DNA of 64,000 nt from Bacillota bacterium (GCA_023388535.1 JAEWFZ010000014.1:86783-150782), one strand, 5' to 3'; shown: positions 9,108-18,687, counted from the first letter of the stretch. The notes: generated by a model not told the origin, from the sequence alone. Numbers and translations: made by a program.

Positions 9108-9136
9108 TTTACAATTATACCTTTATTCCGTAAACT
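9108..9136 (+). promoter_or_regulatory. Possible degV promoter
   Basis: TTTACA (9108-9113) and TAAACT (9131-9136) are 17 bases apart, upstream of the degV ribosome binding site (AAGGGGG). Both hexamers have mismatches to consensus, so the call is tentative. Confidence 0.4.
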
Positions 9137-9173
9137 TAAACTAGTCTATCTAGATTATAAGGGGGAAGATTTT

Positions 9174-10028
9174 ATGAAAATTGCCTTAGTAACCGATTCT
9201 TCAGCCGATATCTTAAAAGATGAAGAATCCTTATATAAACTTACCGTCGTACGTAATCCGCTTCATATCGATGATGAGGATTATATTGAAGAAGAAACCA
9301 TTGATTTAATCCAATTTATTCAACGACTTCATGCTGGGGCTGATGTGAAAACATCAATGCCAAGGACCGGTGATATTATCACGACCTTTAATCGATTATT
9401 TGATGAGGGTTATCAGCACATTATTTTTGTTCCAATCATGGAAGCCTTATCGGGCAGCTATAACAACGCCATAAACATCGCCAGTTTGGATGAATATGTT
9501 GGAAAAGTTACGGTTATCAACGCTAAATCCGTCTCGGCACCGCTTGCTTTTATTTTAGAAGATATCGTCGCTTTAATTGACAAAGGTCACACACCGGAAG
9601 CCATTAAAGCACTCGTAGAGACTGAGGCTACCATCGATGCGATCTTACTGCCTGCGACCTTATCCTATTTGGCTAAAGGTGGAAGAATCTCGCCAGCGGT
9701 AGCGACCCTTGGCAATATGGTTAAACTGGTACCCCTTCTACAGGTGAATCAAAACGGTATCGAAAAAGAAGATACCAAACGAACCATGAAAAAAGCCATT
9801 CAACAAGCCGTAACCAGCATCATTGAACGCAATCAACCAAGTAGCGATTATCATTGGGCTTTAGTTTATGGCGATATCAGCGATGAAATAAAAAACTCGA
9901 CCCATCAACTAATGCGTCAGCAATTAGGTGATGATATCGAGATTCATTTTAGAAAACTAGGTTCGACAATTATGTGTCATACCGGGCCTAATAGTTTAGC
10001 CATTGCTTGTAGTAAAAAACTATTTTAA
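9174..10028 (+). CDS. DegV family fatty-acid-binding protein
   Basis: 284 residues of the DegV/FakB type. The start VTDSSADI (residues 6-13) is the family hallmark, with a central TSMPRTGDI (residues 62-70, the Ser/Thr loop that contacts the fatty acid carboxylate) and GSYNNAI near residue 99. In characterised Gram-positive members this protein presents a bound fatty acid to the kinase FakA. No fakA is seen in this window. The gene is isolated on the plus strand and converges on xerC, with a 9-base overlap of the 3' ends. Confidence 0.9.
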   Translation: MKIALVTDSSADILKDEESLYKLTVVRNPLHIDDEDYIEEETIDLIQFIQRLHAGADVKTSMPRTGDIITTFNRLFDEGYQHIIFVPIMEALSGSYNNAINIASLDEYVGKVTVINAKSVSAPLAFILEDIVALIDKGHTPEAIKALVETEATIDAILLPATLSYLAKGGRISPAVATLGNMVKLVPLLQVNQNGIEKEDTKRTMKKAIQQAVTSIIERNQPSSDYHWALVYGDISDEIKNSTHQLMRQQLGDDIEIHFRKLGSTIMCHTGPNSLAIACSKKLF

Positions 10029-10931
10029 GCGCAATTGAGCGCTAGGATGGGTTTCTAAATAGATGCGTTGTAGCGATTCAATCGAAACATGGGTATAAAT
10101 TTGAGTGGTCGAGAGATGCTCATGACCCAAGAGTTCTTGTACTAAAACTAAATCTGCCCCATTATCTAACATATGGGTAGCGAAACTATGACGTAACATA
10201 TGAGGATGCAAGTCCTGTTTCAAATTCGCCCGGATCCCCGCTTCTTTACAAATCGTTTGTAAAGAACGAACACTCAAAGCTTTACCAAAACGATTTAGAA
10301 AAAGATATTCTGAATCGTTTTCTTTTAGAAACTCAAGCCGCGTGCTATTTAGATAGTTTTGGATAGCATCCAACAAGCTTTGATAAATCGGAACATAGCG
10401 ATGCTTCTGGCCCTTACCCCAGATACTGAGTAAGCGCTCTTTAAAGTCAATATCGCTTATTTTAAGTTGGGTACACTCACTGACGCGAAGCCCACAGCCA
10501 TATAACAGTTCCACTATTAAGCGATCGCGTATCGCTTTTGGCGTCGAGTCAAAACTATCCAATAAAGCGATTACTTCTTCAATGACCAAAAAATTAGGTA
10601 AGCTGGTGGCTTCTTTAAATTGTTTAATTAAGGCAAAAGGATTTTGCTGATGTTGATGGTGTAAGTTTAAATATTTATAAAAAGAGCGACAAGCCGAGTT
10701 TTTACGATTAATCGTACGACTGGAAAGATTAAACTCCTTTTGTAAAATCGAAATATAGTCATACACCATATTAAGCGTCACTTCATCGAGATGCTTGATT
10801 TCTAAGCTTTCACAATACGCTAAAAACTGGCGAATATCGCGACGATAAGCCTCCAACGAATGCTCTGATCGGGAGGTTCGCAAACTAAAATCTTGCAAGA
10901 AACCTTTAAGTTCACTTTGATACAAACGCAT
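10020..10931 (-). CDS. xerC: Tyrosine recombinase XerC-like
   Basis: Site-specific recombinase for chromosome dimer resolution at dif. The 303 residues have the N-terminal SAM-like core-binding domain (about 1-100) and the catalytic domain. Active-site residues are visible: Arg in YGCGLRVSE, Lys in WGKGQKH, His-x-x-Arg in HMLRHSFATHML, His in LLGHEHLSTTQ and the nucleophile Tyr in IYTHVS. GGAGG lies six bases before the ATG, inside trmFO, which it overlaps by 20 bases. The trmFO-xerC pairing is common in Bacilli. Confidence 0.92.
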   Translation of the reverse strand: MRLYQSELKGFLQDFSLRTSRSEHSLEAYRRDIRQFLAYCESLEIKHLDEVTLNMVYDYISILQKEFNLSSRTINRKNSACRSFYKYLNLHHQHQQNPFALIKQFKEATSLPNFLVIEEVIALLDSFDSTPKAIRDRLIVELLYGCGLRVSECTQLKISDIDFKERLLSIWGKGQKHRYVPIYQSLLDAIQNYLNSTRLEFLKENDSEYLFLNRFGKALSVRSLQTICKEAGIRANLKQDLHPHMLRHSFATHMLDNGADLVLVQELLGHEHLSTTQIYTHVSIESLQRIYLETHPSAQLRLK

Positions 10932-12186
10932 CGATGGCCTCCAAGGCTGCTTCGGCTTTTTTGGTTCTATCTTTAATCAAACTATTTAGAATTCCGAAAA
11001 TCGCGTTCATCGGTTGAAAATGATGCGGATTCGCCTGACTAATGTAATGACCCAAGCTGGCAATCATAGTCGCTTTAGGAAAATTAAAGGCTTCATTGTT
11101 TAGATAGGCTATCATTGCCAAAGCGGCTAATAAGCCGGAGGACGCCGATTCCACATAGCCTTCAACCCCGGTTAATTGTCCAGCAATAAAAATATTCGGT
11201 TTTTCTAACATTTGATAATTTTCATTTAATATTTTTGGCGAGGTTAAATAGGTGTTGCGATGCATCACCCCATAGCGAACAATCTCTGCTTTTTCTAACC
11301 CAGGAATATACTTCAACATTTCTTTTTGAGCGCCCCAGGTTAGTCTAGTTTGAAAGCCGACTAAATTGTATAAATCCCCAGCCGCATTATCTTGTCGTAG
11401 TTGTACCACCGCGGTTAGCCGTGTTTCTCCTTGTTGTAAACCGACCGGTTTTAAAGGACCAAAAAGTAAGGTCTTTTTACCGCGTTTAGCCATGGTTTCA
11501 ATCGGCATACAGCCTTCAAAAACTTTAATATCCTCAAAACTACGTTGTTCTACTAATGGGGCATTTACTAAGAAATCATAGAAGGCATCAAATTGTTCCT
11601 GGTTCATCGCTGCATTTAGATAATCAGCACTACCCTTGTCGTAGCGTGATTTACGATAGACAACGCTTTGATCAATTCCTTCGATACTGATTACCGGCGC
11701 AATCGCATCATAAAACGATAAAAATGAGGTCCCTACCATATCTGCTAAATAGGCACTCAAGGTATCGGAAGTCAATGGACCGGTAGCTAGAATCGTTGGC
11801 ACATCTTCTAGTGAGATAACCTCTTCATTGACTAAAGTAAATCCAGGAAAGCTTTCTAATTTAGCTTTAATTGCTGCTGAGAATTGCTGACGATCAACCG
11901 CCAACGCCGAACCAGCTGGAATAGCATGTTCATCCGCTGCCTGCATGATTAGAGAATCTAGGCGACGCATTTCTTCTTTGAGTAACCCCACGGCATTGCT
12001 CCATTGGTTAGAACGCAAGGAATTGGAACAGACCAGCTCGGCAAAATCCCCCGAACTATGAGCCGGGGTCATTTTTAACGGACGCATCTCATAGAGGTCC
12101 ACCTCAAAGCCTGCTTTTAAGAGCTGATAGCTAGCTTCACAACCCGCTAAGCCAGCCCCGATTACTCTAATCTTTTTTGCTTTCAT
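10912..12186 (-). CDS. trmFO: Methylenetetrahydrofolate-tRNA (uracil-54) methyltransferase
   Basis: Flavoprotein that makes ribothymidine at position 54 of tRNA using methylenetetrahydrofolate. The 424 residues begin with the FAD-binding Rossmann motif VIGAGLAGCEASYQL (residues 8-22) and contain ELVCSNSLRSN near 50 and the C-terminal FIAGQLTGVEGYVESASSG typical of the GidA/TrmFO family. The start overlaps the end of topA by 20 bases. The topA-trmFO-xerC order is as in other Bacilli. Confidence 0.96.
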   Translation of the reverse strand: MKAKKIRVIGAGLAGCEASYQLLKAGFEVDLYEMRPLKMTPAHSSGDFAELVCSNSLRSNQWSNAVGLLKEEMRRLDSLIMQAADEHAIPAGSALAVDRQQFSAAIKAKLESFPGFTLVNEEVISLEDVPTILATGPLTSDTLSAYLADMVGTSFLSFYDAIAPVISIEGIDQSVVYRKSRYDKGSADYLNAAMNQEQFDAFYDFLVNAPLVEQRSFEDIKVFEGCMPIETMAKRGKKTLLFGPLKPVGLQQGETRLTAVVQLRQDNAAGDLYNLVGFQTRLTWGAQKEMLKYIPGLEKAEIVRYGVMHRNTYLTSPKILNENYQMLEKPNIFIAGQLTGVEGYVESASSGLLAALAMIAYLNNEAFNFPKATMIASLGHYISQANPHHFQPMNAIFGILNSLIKDRTKKAEAALEAIDAFVSK

Positions 12187-14191
12187 TCTTTTTCTTTTTA
12201 GCCGCTTTATTTGGATCTGGCTTGATATAACGGCATTTAGGGAAATTGGAACAGCCTACAAATTTGGTGCCATAACGCGAAATCCGCTCAACTAATTCAT
12301 GACCGCATTCCGGGCACATTTCACCGGTTGGTACAACCGGTTTCTTTTCTTTCCCAGGTAATGGTCGATTGTATTTACATTTAGGGAAATTGGCACAAGC
12401 AATAAATTCACCATAGCGGCCATGACGATAAACGAGATCGCCACCATCTTCCGGACATTTCTCCCCTACCATTTTAAGTGGTTCTTTTTCCATGGTCTCA
12501 TAAGCTTTATCGACTAGCGGTTGAAACTCATTATAGAAGTCTCGCAGTTCTTCCACATAGTCAACTTCGCCCTGAGCAATTTTATCTAATTCTGCTTCCA
12601 TCTCCGCCGTGTATTCAACGTTAATGATGGAAGAGAAGTTTTCTGCTAGTTTTTCGTCAGTTAAAAGACCTTGATCGGTAGGAATAAAGACTTTAGCCCG
12701 AGTTGTTTCGGTCGGGGCTTTGTATTGTACATAGCCACGGGAAACGATGGTATCCATAATAAAGGAATATGTTGAAGGACGGCCAATACCTAATTCTTCC
12801 ATCGCTTTAATTAAGCGCGCTTCGTTATAACGTAGCGGTGGTTCGGTAAAATGTTGGTTTCCTTCCACTTTCTCAGGTTGATAGATTTTTTTCTCTTCAA
12901 GACTTGGTAAAAAGGTATCACTCGCTTGTTCGTAAGCCTTATAAACATTCAAATAGCCATCGAAAACAATTTGGGTACCACTGGCACTGAGTTCGTATTC
13001 GTCTTTAACAAACGTATAAGTGGTCGTTTGAACGCGCGCTGGTGCCATTAAAGAGGCCAAAGTACGTGCATAAATTAGTTTATAAAGTCTTAGTTCATCC
13101 GGTGTCAAAAAGGTCTTCACGCTATTAGGCGTATGTTTAAGGGAAGTTACTCGGATCCCTTCATGGGCATCTTGGGTAGTTTCTGTCTTTTTGGAAGTGC
13201 GGTATTTACCGACATAGTTCTTACCGTAATTGGCTTCAATATACGCAAAAGCATCGTTAACAAAACCTTCTGAAAGCCGGGTTGAATCGGTTCTCATATA
13301 GGTGATAAGACCTTCTGGACCATTGCCCAAGTCAATTCCTTCGTATAGTTTCTGTGCGACACGCATGGTTTTACGGGCGTTAAAATTAATTTTATTGGCG
13401 GCTTCTTGTTGTAAAGTCGAGGTAATAAAGACTAATTTAGGTTCCCGGCGCCGTTGGCTGGTTTTTACAGCATCTAAAAGTAAATCTTTTTGTAATGCCG
13501 CAACAATGGTATCGGCTTGTTCTTTATTTTTAATTTTAGCTTTTCGCTTATTAATCTTGGTTAATTCCGCGATAAAGGCTTCCTCATTTTCATTAAAATG
13601 AGCTTTGACCGACCAATACTCTACTGGAATAAAGGCCTTGATTTCTTTCTCGCGTTCGACAATCATCTTTAGCGCTACCGATTGTACGCGACCGGCCGAT
13701 TTGGATCGAATTTTAGTTTTTAAAAGTTTAGAAAGCTTAAAACCGATGATGCGATCGACGATCCGGCGGGTTTCCTGTGAATGGACTAAATCCATATCAA
13801 TCTTACGAGGATTTTCAAAAGCTTTTAACACCGCGTCCTTGGTAATTTCGTTAAAAATAACTCGATTATCCTTGGTTACGTCAATTTCCAATTCATTGGC
13901 CAAATGCCAGGAGATAGCTTCTCCTTCGCGATCGGGGTCGGTCGCTAGAAATATTTCACTGGCTTTTTCTGCATCCTTTTTTAGACTTTTTACGACATCT
14001 CTTTTGTCGCGATTGACAATATAGTTGGCTTCAAAATTATTATCAACATCCACCCCTAAGCCTTCCTTACCGGTCGTGGCTAAATCGCGGATATGTCCTT
14101 TTGAAGAGACCACTTTATAATCACTCCCTAAAAACTTTTCAATCGATTTAGTTTTTGAGGGGGACTCTACGATAACTAATTTCTTACTCAT
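12167..14191 (-). CDS. topA: DNA topoisomerase I
   Basis: Type IA topoisomerase that relaxes negative supercoils. The 674 residues show the Toprim domain (VIVESPSKTKSIEKFLG at the start, DPDREGEAISW near 103), and the catalytic Tyr in GLITYMRTDSTRLS near residue 300. Two C-terminal four-cysteine zinc ribbons follow (CPEDGG...CANFPKC and CPECGH...CSNFPKC), then a Lys-rich tail. Two zinc ribbons rather than three is common in Gram-positive bacteria. AAGGAG lies before the ATG. Confidence 0.97.
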   Translation of the reverse strand: MSKKLVIVESPSKTKSIEKFLGSDYKVVSSKGHIRDLATTGKEGLGVDVDNNFEANYIVNRDKRDVVKSLKKDAEKASEIFLATDPDREGEAISWHLANELEIDVTKDNRVIFNEITKDAVLKAFENPRKIDMDLVHSQETRRIVDRIIGFKLSKLLKTKIRSKSAGRVQSVALKMIVEREKEIKAFIPVEYWSVKAHFNENEEAFIAELTKINKRKAKIKNKEQADTIVAALQKDLLLDAVKTSQRRREPKLVFITSTLQQEAANKINFNARKTMRVAQKLYEGIDLGNGPEGLITYMRTDSTRLSEGFVNDAFAYIEANYGKNYVGKYRTSKKTETTQDAHEGIRVTSLKHTPNSVKTFLTPDELRLYKLIYARTLASLMAPARVQTTTYTFVKDEYELSASGTQIVFDGYLNVYKAYEQASDTFLPSLEEKKIYQPEKVEGNQHFTEPPLRYNEARLIKAMEELGIGRPSTYSFIMDTIVSRGYVQYKAPTETTRAKVFIPTDQGLLTDEKLAENFSSIINVEYTAEMEAELDKIAQGEVDYVEELRDFYNEFQPLVDKAYETMEKEPLKMVGEKCPEDGGDLVYRHGRYGEFIACANFPKCKYNRPLPGKEKKPVVPTGEMCPECGHELVERISRYGTKFVGCSNFPKCRYIKPDPNKAAKKKKNESKKD

Positions 14192-14212
14192 GCTTGCTCC
14201 TTCTTAATCTTT

Positions 14213-14944
14213 TTATACTATGTCTTGTATGTTTTCTTTTGTCAATATCTGCGCACCGAGCGATATCAAATGATTGTTCGCTTGACCGGTTGGTTCATCG
14301 TAACGAAACGGCACACAGTAAACATCCTTACCCAAAGTTAACGCTTGGGTGACCGAACTGGTACTACCCGAGCGATGATTGGCTTCCACTACCACCAAGC
14401 TCTTAGCTAACCCGACAATTAAGCGGTTACGAATGGGAAAATGATGGGCTAGAGGTGGCGTTTGTGGTGGATATTCACTACATATTAAATGCTCTTTGGC
14501 TAATTTGTCAATTAATTCGCGATTTTCCTTTGGATAGTATACATCCAAGCCACAGCCAAGGATACCGATAGTTCGTCCTTGACGGATTGCGCCAAAATGA
14601 CATAAACCATCAATCCCTTTGGCTAACCCAGAAACAATCACAAAACGCTGACTTAAGTTCTGACTTAGACTTAAGGCCATCGCTTTTCCGTAATCGCTAG
14701 GGGTTCGCGATCCAACCATGGCTAAACACGGTTTTTCTAATAAACTTAGATCACCTCGGTAATATATAACCCACGGGGGATTAATCATATCATAAAAGGC
14801 TTGAGGATATTGTTTCTCCCCAAAACAAAGAAAATCCATCTCAATTGGATACTCCACAACCTGAATACGTTGCTTTAAGCCCTGCGCTATCTTTTTATAA
14901 TCGCCTTTAAAATGACAGGAAAGATTTTTTAAATAATTTCTCAT
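14213..14944 (-). CDS. dprA: DNA processing protein DprA
   Basis: Loads RecA on single-stranded DNA taken up during transformation. The Rossmann-like core is clear: MVGSRTPSDYGKAMA (about residues 76-90), SGLAKGIDGLCHFGA, GCGLDVYYPKENREL, and FPIRNRLIVGLAKSLVVVEA. With 243 residues it is shorter than the usual 280-370, lacking most of the N-terminal SAM domain and the C-terminal winged helix. It sits upstream of topA, the standard dprA-topA order. Whether the cell is competent cannot be judged here. Confidence 0.93.
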   Translation of the reverse strand: MRNYLKNLSCHFKGDYKKIAQGLKQRIQVVEYPIEMDFLCFGEKQYPQAFYDMINPPWVIYYRGDLSLLEKPCLAMVGSRTPSDYGKAMALSLSQNLSQRFVIVSGLAKGIDGLCHFGAIRQGRTIGILGCGLDVYYPKENRELIDKLAKEHLICSEYPPQTPPLAHHFPIRNRLIVGLAKSLVVVEANHRSGSTSSVTQALTLGKDVYCVPFRYDEPTGQANNHLISLGAQILTKENIQDIV

Positions 14945-14976
14945 AGCCTATGATATGAGAAGATAAACCAGAACTC

Positions 14977-15573
14977 CTAAAATAAGGATAGCTGACGACT
15001 TAATTTGAAAGAACGCCGATGAATCGGACACGGCCCATATATTTCTAACTGCTGATAATGAAACGCTGTTGGATAACCTTTATGTTGTTTAAACACATAA
15101 TCGGGATATAAGACATCATAGCCTTGCATGATATGATCGCGGATCACTTTAGCGATAATACTGGCGGCGGCGATGCTGATCGAACGTTGATCGCCCTTGA
15201 TTAGGTTATGTGCGTGCGTTTGTTTGAGCGTCATCGCATCAACTAAAATCAGCTCTGCCTTAGCTTCATCCGCAATCGCCTGCATCGTTTCCTTGGTAAT
15301 CGCATAGATATTGGAAGCGTCGATGGCGGCCGCAGAAACGATTTTTATGGTAATGCTTTGGGCTAGGTTTAATATTTCAAAAAACGCACGATGGCGTTGT
15401 TTTTCGGTTAGTTTTTTTGAATCATCGATTAAATCAGAGGTAACGTTTGCTTTGAGAATAACCCCAGCTACAACTAAGGGACCAGCGAGCGGACCTCGAC
15501 CGGCTTCATCGATGCCAAGTACGGTGAGCTTATCTTGCCAGGCTTTTTTCTCATATTCATAAAGCTTACTCAT
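14977..15573 (-). CDS. rnhB: Ribonuclease HII
   Basis: Removes ribonucleotides and RNA from RNA-DNA hybrids. The start is taken at ATG 15573 (198 residues), which overlaps the end of rbgA by 8 bases; the longer frame begins with TTG. The acidic active site is visible in GIDEAGRGPLAGP, in DSKKLTEKQR, and in ILVDAM. The C-terminal HRRSFKLSRQL stretch is also typical. The rbgA-rnhB-dprA-topA order matches Bacillus. Confidence 0.95.
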   Translation of the reverse strand: MSKLYEYEKKAWQDKLTVLGIDEAGRGPLAGPLVVAGVILKANVTSDLIDDSKKLTEKQRHRAFFEILNLAQSITIKIVSAAAIDASNIYAITKETMQAIADEAKAELILVDAMTLKQTHAHNLIKGDQRSISIAAASIIAKVIRDHIMQGYDVLYPDYVFKQHKGYPTAFHYQQLEIYGPCPIHRRSFKLSRQLSLF

Positions 15574-16387
15574 CCACAGATTCCCAACTAACTGGGCCAA
15601 ATTGATGGTGAATAATATCGTGATAAATCCGATTCATAATCTCATCCTCGTTTTGTTGGCTCACAGTTTTTAATAGTTCGACTAAACCATTAAAATCCTC
15701 AAACTCGCCTTGATAACGCTCAAATAAAGCTTCTGGATAAAGTTTGAGTAGTTTTTCGATTCCGTAGCTTAATACCGTTTCCATATCAAAACCGGTGGTT
15801 TTGATGGAAGCACAAAGCGCTAAGTGAATGCCTTGTTGTAGGCTTTCAAACTTTGGCCACAATAAACCAGGACTATCGACTAGTTCCAAATCTTTATTAA
15901 TGGCGATCTTGGTTAAGGACATGGTCACACCGGGACGATTTTGTACATCGACGACCTTGCGTCGAACTAAGCGATTGACGATGGTGCTCTTTCCTACATT
16001 AGGAACACCCATAATCATGGCCCGCACTTTGCGGGGGCGAATCCCGCGTTTGCGCTGTCGTAAAAATACCGGCTCCATCGCTTCTAATACTTTATCTTCA
16101 ATCAGTTTTCGAACATTGTCCTTGTGATTATCAACTGCTACAACGATTTCATTATTAGCTTCCAAAGCTTTAATCCAAGCCTGGGTGATATGAGGTTGGG
16201 CTAAATCTTTCTTGGTTAAAACCAGTAGTCGTGGTTTATGAGGAATGAAATCACGAATTATTGGATTCAAGGAGGATCTAACCACCCGCGCATCCCGGCA
16301 TTCGATAATCATATCGATACTAGGTAAACTTTCTTCAATTAAGCGAATCGCTTTGGTCATATGACCAGGAAACCATTGAACACTCAT
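15566..16387 (-). CDS. rbgA: Ribosome biogenesis GTPase A
   Basis: Circularly permuted GTPase required for late 50S assembly. The motif order is permuted as expected: TKKD (G4) near residue 60 comes before the P-loop GVPNVGKST (about 125-133), followed by the G3 motif DSPG. The 273 residues match the YlqF/RbgA family, including the C-terminal helical domain. The start overlaps the lepB stop (ATGA). Confidence 0.96.
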   Translation of the reverse strand: MSVQWFPGHMTKAIRLIEESLPSIDMIIECRDARVVRSSLNPIIRDFIPHKPRLLVLTKKDLAQPHITQAWIKALEANNEIVVAVDNHKDNVRKLIEDKVLEAMEPVFLRQRKRGIRPRKVRAMIMGVPNVGKSTIVNRLVRRKVVDVQNRPGVTMSLTKIAINKDLELVDSPGLLWPKFESLQQGIHLALCASIKTTGFDMETVLSYGIEKLLKLYPEALFERYQGEFEDFNGLVELLKTVSQQNEDEIMNRIYHDIIHHQFGPVSWESVDE

Positions 16388-16932
16388 CGACCCACCACCC
16401 GAAACGACTCAAGCGGTAAAATGATATAAACAGACTTAGAGACAATCGCCGATTCTAAAAAAGGACCATAAAAACGAGAATCTCGTGAAAACGGACGATT
16501 ATCCCCCATCAAAAAATACTGTTGATCCGCAAGTTGGACGGGACCAAAATCATTGGTAAAGAAAGTGTTACGAGACTCTATAAATAAATCTTTATGGGTA
16601 CTATTTAAATGCGGTTCAGCTACCGGTTTTTGATTAATCAAGAGCGTATCGTTTTTAAACTCAATACTTTCATTCGGTAGTCCGATAACTCGTTTTACTA
16701 ATAAATCCGGAGAATCCGGTTGTTTGACAATAACGATATCAAAACGTTGGAGCGCTTGATAATTTCTGGAAAAAACATTCGAAAACCCAACCTCGGCATC
16801 GACTAAGGTTGGATACATCGATTGACCTACAATTTTTACGGGTTTGACGATCCACTTCTGGATAATGAAAACCAAAACAAACGCAAAAATAACTGATTTA
16901 AGTAAATCCCAAAGGATGGAACGTTTTTTCAT
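16384..16932 (-). CDS. lepB: Signal peptidase I
   Basis: Membrane serine protease that removes Sec signal peptides. The 182 residues have one N-terminal membrane segment (about 12-25), the catalytic Ser38 in GQSMYPTL, the catalytic Lys in LVKRVIGLPNE near residue 79, and the box GDNRPFSRDSRFYGP. This is the single-anchor type usual in Gram-positive bacteria. AAGGAG precedes the ATG. It lies between rplS and rbgA as in many Bacilli. Confidence 0.96.
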   Translation of the reverse strand: MKKRSILWDLLKSVIFAFVLVFIIQKWIVKPVKIVGQSMYPTLVDAEVGFSNVFSRNYQALQRFDIVIVKQPDSPDLLVKRVIGLPNESIEFKNDTLLINQKPVAEPHLNSTHKDLFIESRNTFFTNDFGPVQLADQQYFLMGDNRPFSRDSRFYGPFLESAIVSKSVYIILPLESFRVVGR

Positions 16933-16961
16933 TGGCTAGCTCCTTCTTTTATTATTGTATC

Positions 16962-16984
16962 AAAAAACCGTCGAATAGACGGTT
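16962..16984 (-). terminator. Terminator after rplS
   Basis: The stem AACCGTC/GACGGTT with a 5-base loop is followed on the minus strand by a run of six T residues. It separates rplS from lepB. Confidence 0.75.
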
Positions 16985-16993
16985 AAATGTTTT

Positions 16994-17344
16994 TTAGCGA
17001 CGATCTTCTTTAAGTCTTGCGCGTCTACCAGAACGATTACGTAGGTAGAATAATTTTGCACGACGTACTTTACCAACCCGCACCACGGTGATATTCTCAA
17101 CGATTGGTGAGTGAATTGGGAAGGTTCTTTCCACGCCAACGCCATAGCTTATTTTACGAACAACGATGTTCTTAGCAATACCACTACCATTAATAGCAAT
17201 AATAACCCCTTCATAAGCTTGGATACGAGTTTTCTCGCCTTCACGAATACGGACATCGACGCGAACGGTTTGTCCTGGACGTAAGTCCGGTAAATCCGTA
17301 CGTAATTGTGACTCGGTCACTTCATTTAACAAATTTAAGTTCAT
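16994..17344 (-). CDS. rplS: 50S ribosomal protein L19
   Basis: 116 residues, the family length. RPGQTVRVDVRIREGEKTRIQ, GIAKNIVVRKISYGVGVERTFP and the C-terminal KLFYLRNRSGRRARLKE are diagnostic. It has its own promoter and leader upstream (17345-17439), overlapping the trmD 3' end, and a terminator downstream. Confidence 0.98.
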   Translation of the reverse strand: MNLNLLNEVTESQLRTDLPDLRPGQTVRVDVRIREGEKTRIQAYEGVIIAINGSGIAKNIVVRKISYGVGVERTFPIHSPIVENITVVRVGKVRRAKLFYLRNRSGRRARLKEDRR

Positions 17345-17404
17345 AACAAGTTCCTTTCTTCCTTTTGACTAGTTGATGTACTTTCTTACAGCGCAACTAA
17401 AGGC
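17345..17404 (-). promoter_or_regulatory. rplS leader region
   Basis: A leader of about 60 transcribed bases lies between the rplS promoter and its ATG. The segments TAGTTGCG and CAACTAG can pair into a hairpin just before the ribosome binding site (AGAAAGGAA). Known Firmicutes rplS genes carry an L19 leader RNA, and this is the matching position. The identity is inference. Confidence 0.4.
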
Positions 17405-17410
17405 TCAAAT

Positions 17411-17439
17411 AATATAGCATAGTTTTAGCTTGGTTTCAA
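17411..17439 (-). promoter_or_regulatory. rplS promoter
   Basis: On the minus strand, TTGAAA (17434-17439) is 17 bases from TATATT (17411-17416), with a TGC extended -10. It overlaps the trmD stop, allowing L19 to be made independently of the upstream rpsP-trmD genes. Confidence 0.7.
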
Positions 17440-18155
17440 TTTTCTTCTTTTATTTCTTCTAGGAAGGCTAATTCTTCCTGGCTAAAATTGCGATTTTCTA
17501 ATAAATCTGGTCGATTTTTTAAGGTTTTTCGTAGGCTTTCTTTTAAGCGATATTTACGAATATTTTCATGATGACCACTCATCAAGACTTCCGGTACTTT
17601 CTTACCTTCAAACTCTTGAGGTAAGGTGTACTGGGGATATTCTAATAAGCCCGATTCAAAGCTTTCCTCAAGGATAGAATCCGGAGAAATCACCCCATCC
17701 AGCAAGCGAATTACCGCATCGCTCACCACCATCGCCGCCAGCTCGCCACCAGTTAGGACATAGTCTCCGATGGATAGTTCCAAATCGACTTCATCCAGAA
17801 CCCGCTCATCGATACCCTCATAATGTCCACAGAGTAAAATCAAATGGTCATAGGTTTTCAATTGATGGGCATAGCTTTGCGTAAACGGTTTTCCGGCTGG
17901 GCTTAAATAGATGGTATAGCTATTTTCCCCTTTTACCGATCGTAAGGCATCGATAATCGGTTGAGCGCTCATTACTAAACCGGCCCCACCACCGTAAGGT
18001 TTATCATCGACGCGATTGTGTTTATCTAAGGTGAAATCGCGAATATTAATTAGTTCGACTTGACAATATTTTTGTAAAATCGCTTTCTTAATGATTGAGG
18101 TATTGATAAAACCTTCAAACTGTTCGGGAAATAAAGTTAAAATACTAATCTTCAT
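17436..18155 (-). CDS. trmD: tRNA (guanine-37-N1) methyltransferase
   Basis: Methylates G37 next to the anticodon, preventing frameshifts. The start is set to ATG 18155 because GAGGG sits 6 bases upstream; this gives 239 residues beginning MKISILTLFPEQF. The trefoil-knot motif LSIGDYVLTGGELAAMVVSD near residue 130 and DDKPYGGGAGLVM near 50 are clear. Its start lies inside the end of rimM, and the pair is probably co-translated. Confidence 0.97.
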   Translation of the reverse strand: MKISILTLFPEQFEGFINTSIIKKAILQKYCQVELINIRDFTLDKHNRVDDKPYGGGAGLVMSAQPIIDALRSVKGENSYTIYLSPAGKPFTQSYAHQLKTYDHLILLCGHYEGIDERVLDEVDLELSIGDYVLTGGELAAMVVSDAVIRLLDGVISPDSILEESFESGLLEYPQYTLPQEFEGKKVPEVLMSGHHENIRKYRLKESLRKTLKNRPDLLENRNFSQEELAFLEEIKEEN

Positions 18156-18687
18156 AAAATCCCTCAATTAACTCTACCTCAAGTCGCTTTTGTTCTAGAT
18201 TTACTTCTTTAACAAAGGCTTTTACAAAAGGTAACAAGAAGCTACTTTTCTCTGTTTTAATACGTAATACAGTGGAGCTTGGTTGTTCAAAGACTTCAAT
18301 CACTTCGCCAATATGCTGCTGGTGTTGATAAACCTCTAGATGCAGCAACTGATCGAAATAATATTCGTCCAAAGCCAAACTTGGCCGCTGCTCACGTAAA
18401 ATCCAAAGTTCTTCTTTTAGTAAAGGTTTAATCGACTCAATATCCGAATGATCTTTAAACGAGATGATCACAAAATTCTTTTGAGTTCGATAGCTTTCAA
18501 TTTCTAAAGGTTGATAGTCTTGGTTTCGATTGATATAGACGATTTGACCTTTTGAGAAACGTTCCTTAATAAAGTCGGTCTTAACAAAGACGCGAACTTC
18601 CCCTCTTAAACCAACGGGTTTAAGAATCGTACCGATCGAAACCCAAGGTTTAATAGGATTCAAATTGGATGTTGATGCGTTGATCAT
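18145..18687 (-). CDS. rimM: 16S rRNA processing protein RimM
   Basis: 30S maturation factor that binds S19. 180 residues in the usual N-terminal RimM domain (WVSIGTILKPVGLRGEVRVF near residues 15-34) and C-terminal PRC-barrel domain (EVIEVFEQPSSTVLRIK). The annotated ATG overlaps the KH-protein gene by 38 bases and has no strong ribosome binding site, so the true start is uncertain by about 12 codons. Order rpsP-khpA-rimM-trmD is standard. Confidence 0.95.
   Translation of the reverse strand: MINASTSNLNPIKPWVSIGTILKPVGLRGEVRVFVKTDFIKERFSKGQIVYINRNQDYQPLEIESYRTQKNFVIISFKDHSDIESIKPLLKEELWILREQRPSLALDEYYFDQLLHLEVYQHQQHIGEVIEVFEQPSSTVLRIKTEKSSFLLPFVKAFVKEVNLEQKRLEVELIEGFYED

Noticed and set aside
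10020..10931. Phage or integrative element integrase
   Set aside because: The gene overlaps trmFO in the conserved topA-trmFO-xerC order, so it is the chromosomal Xer recombinase.
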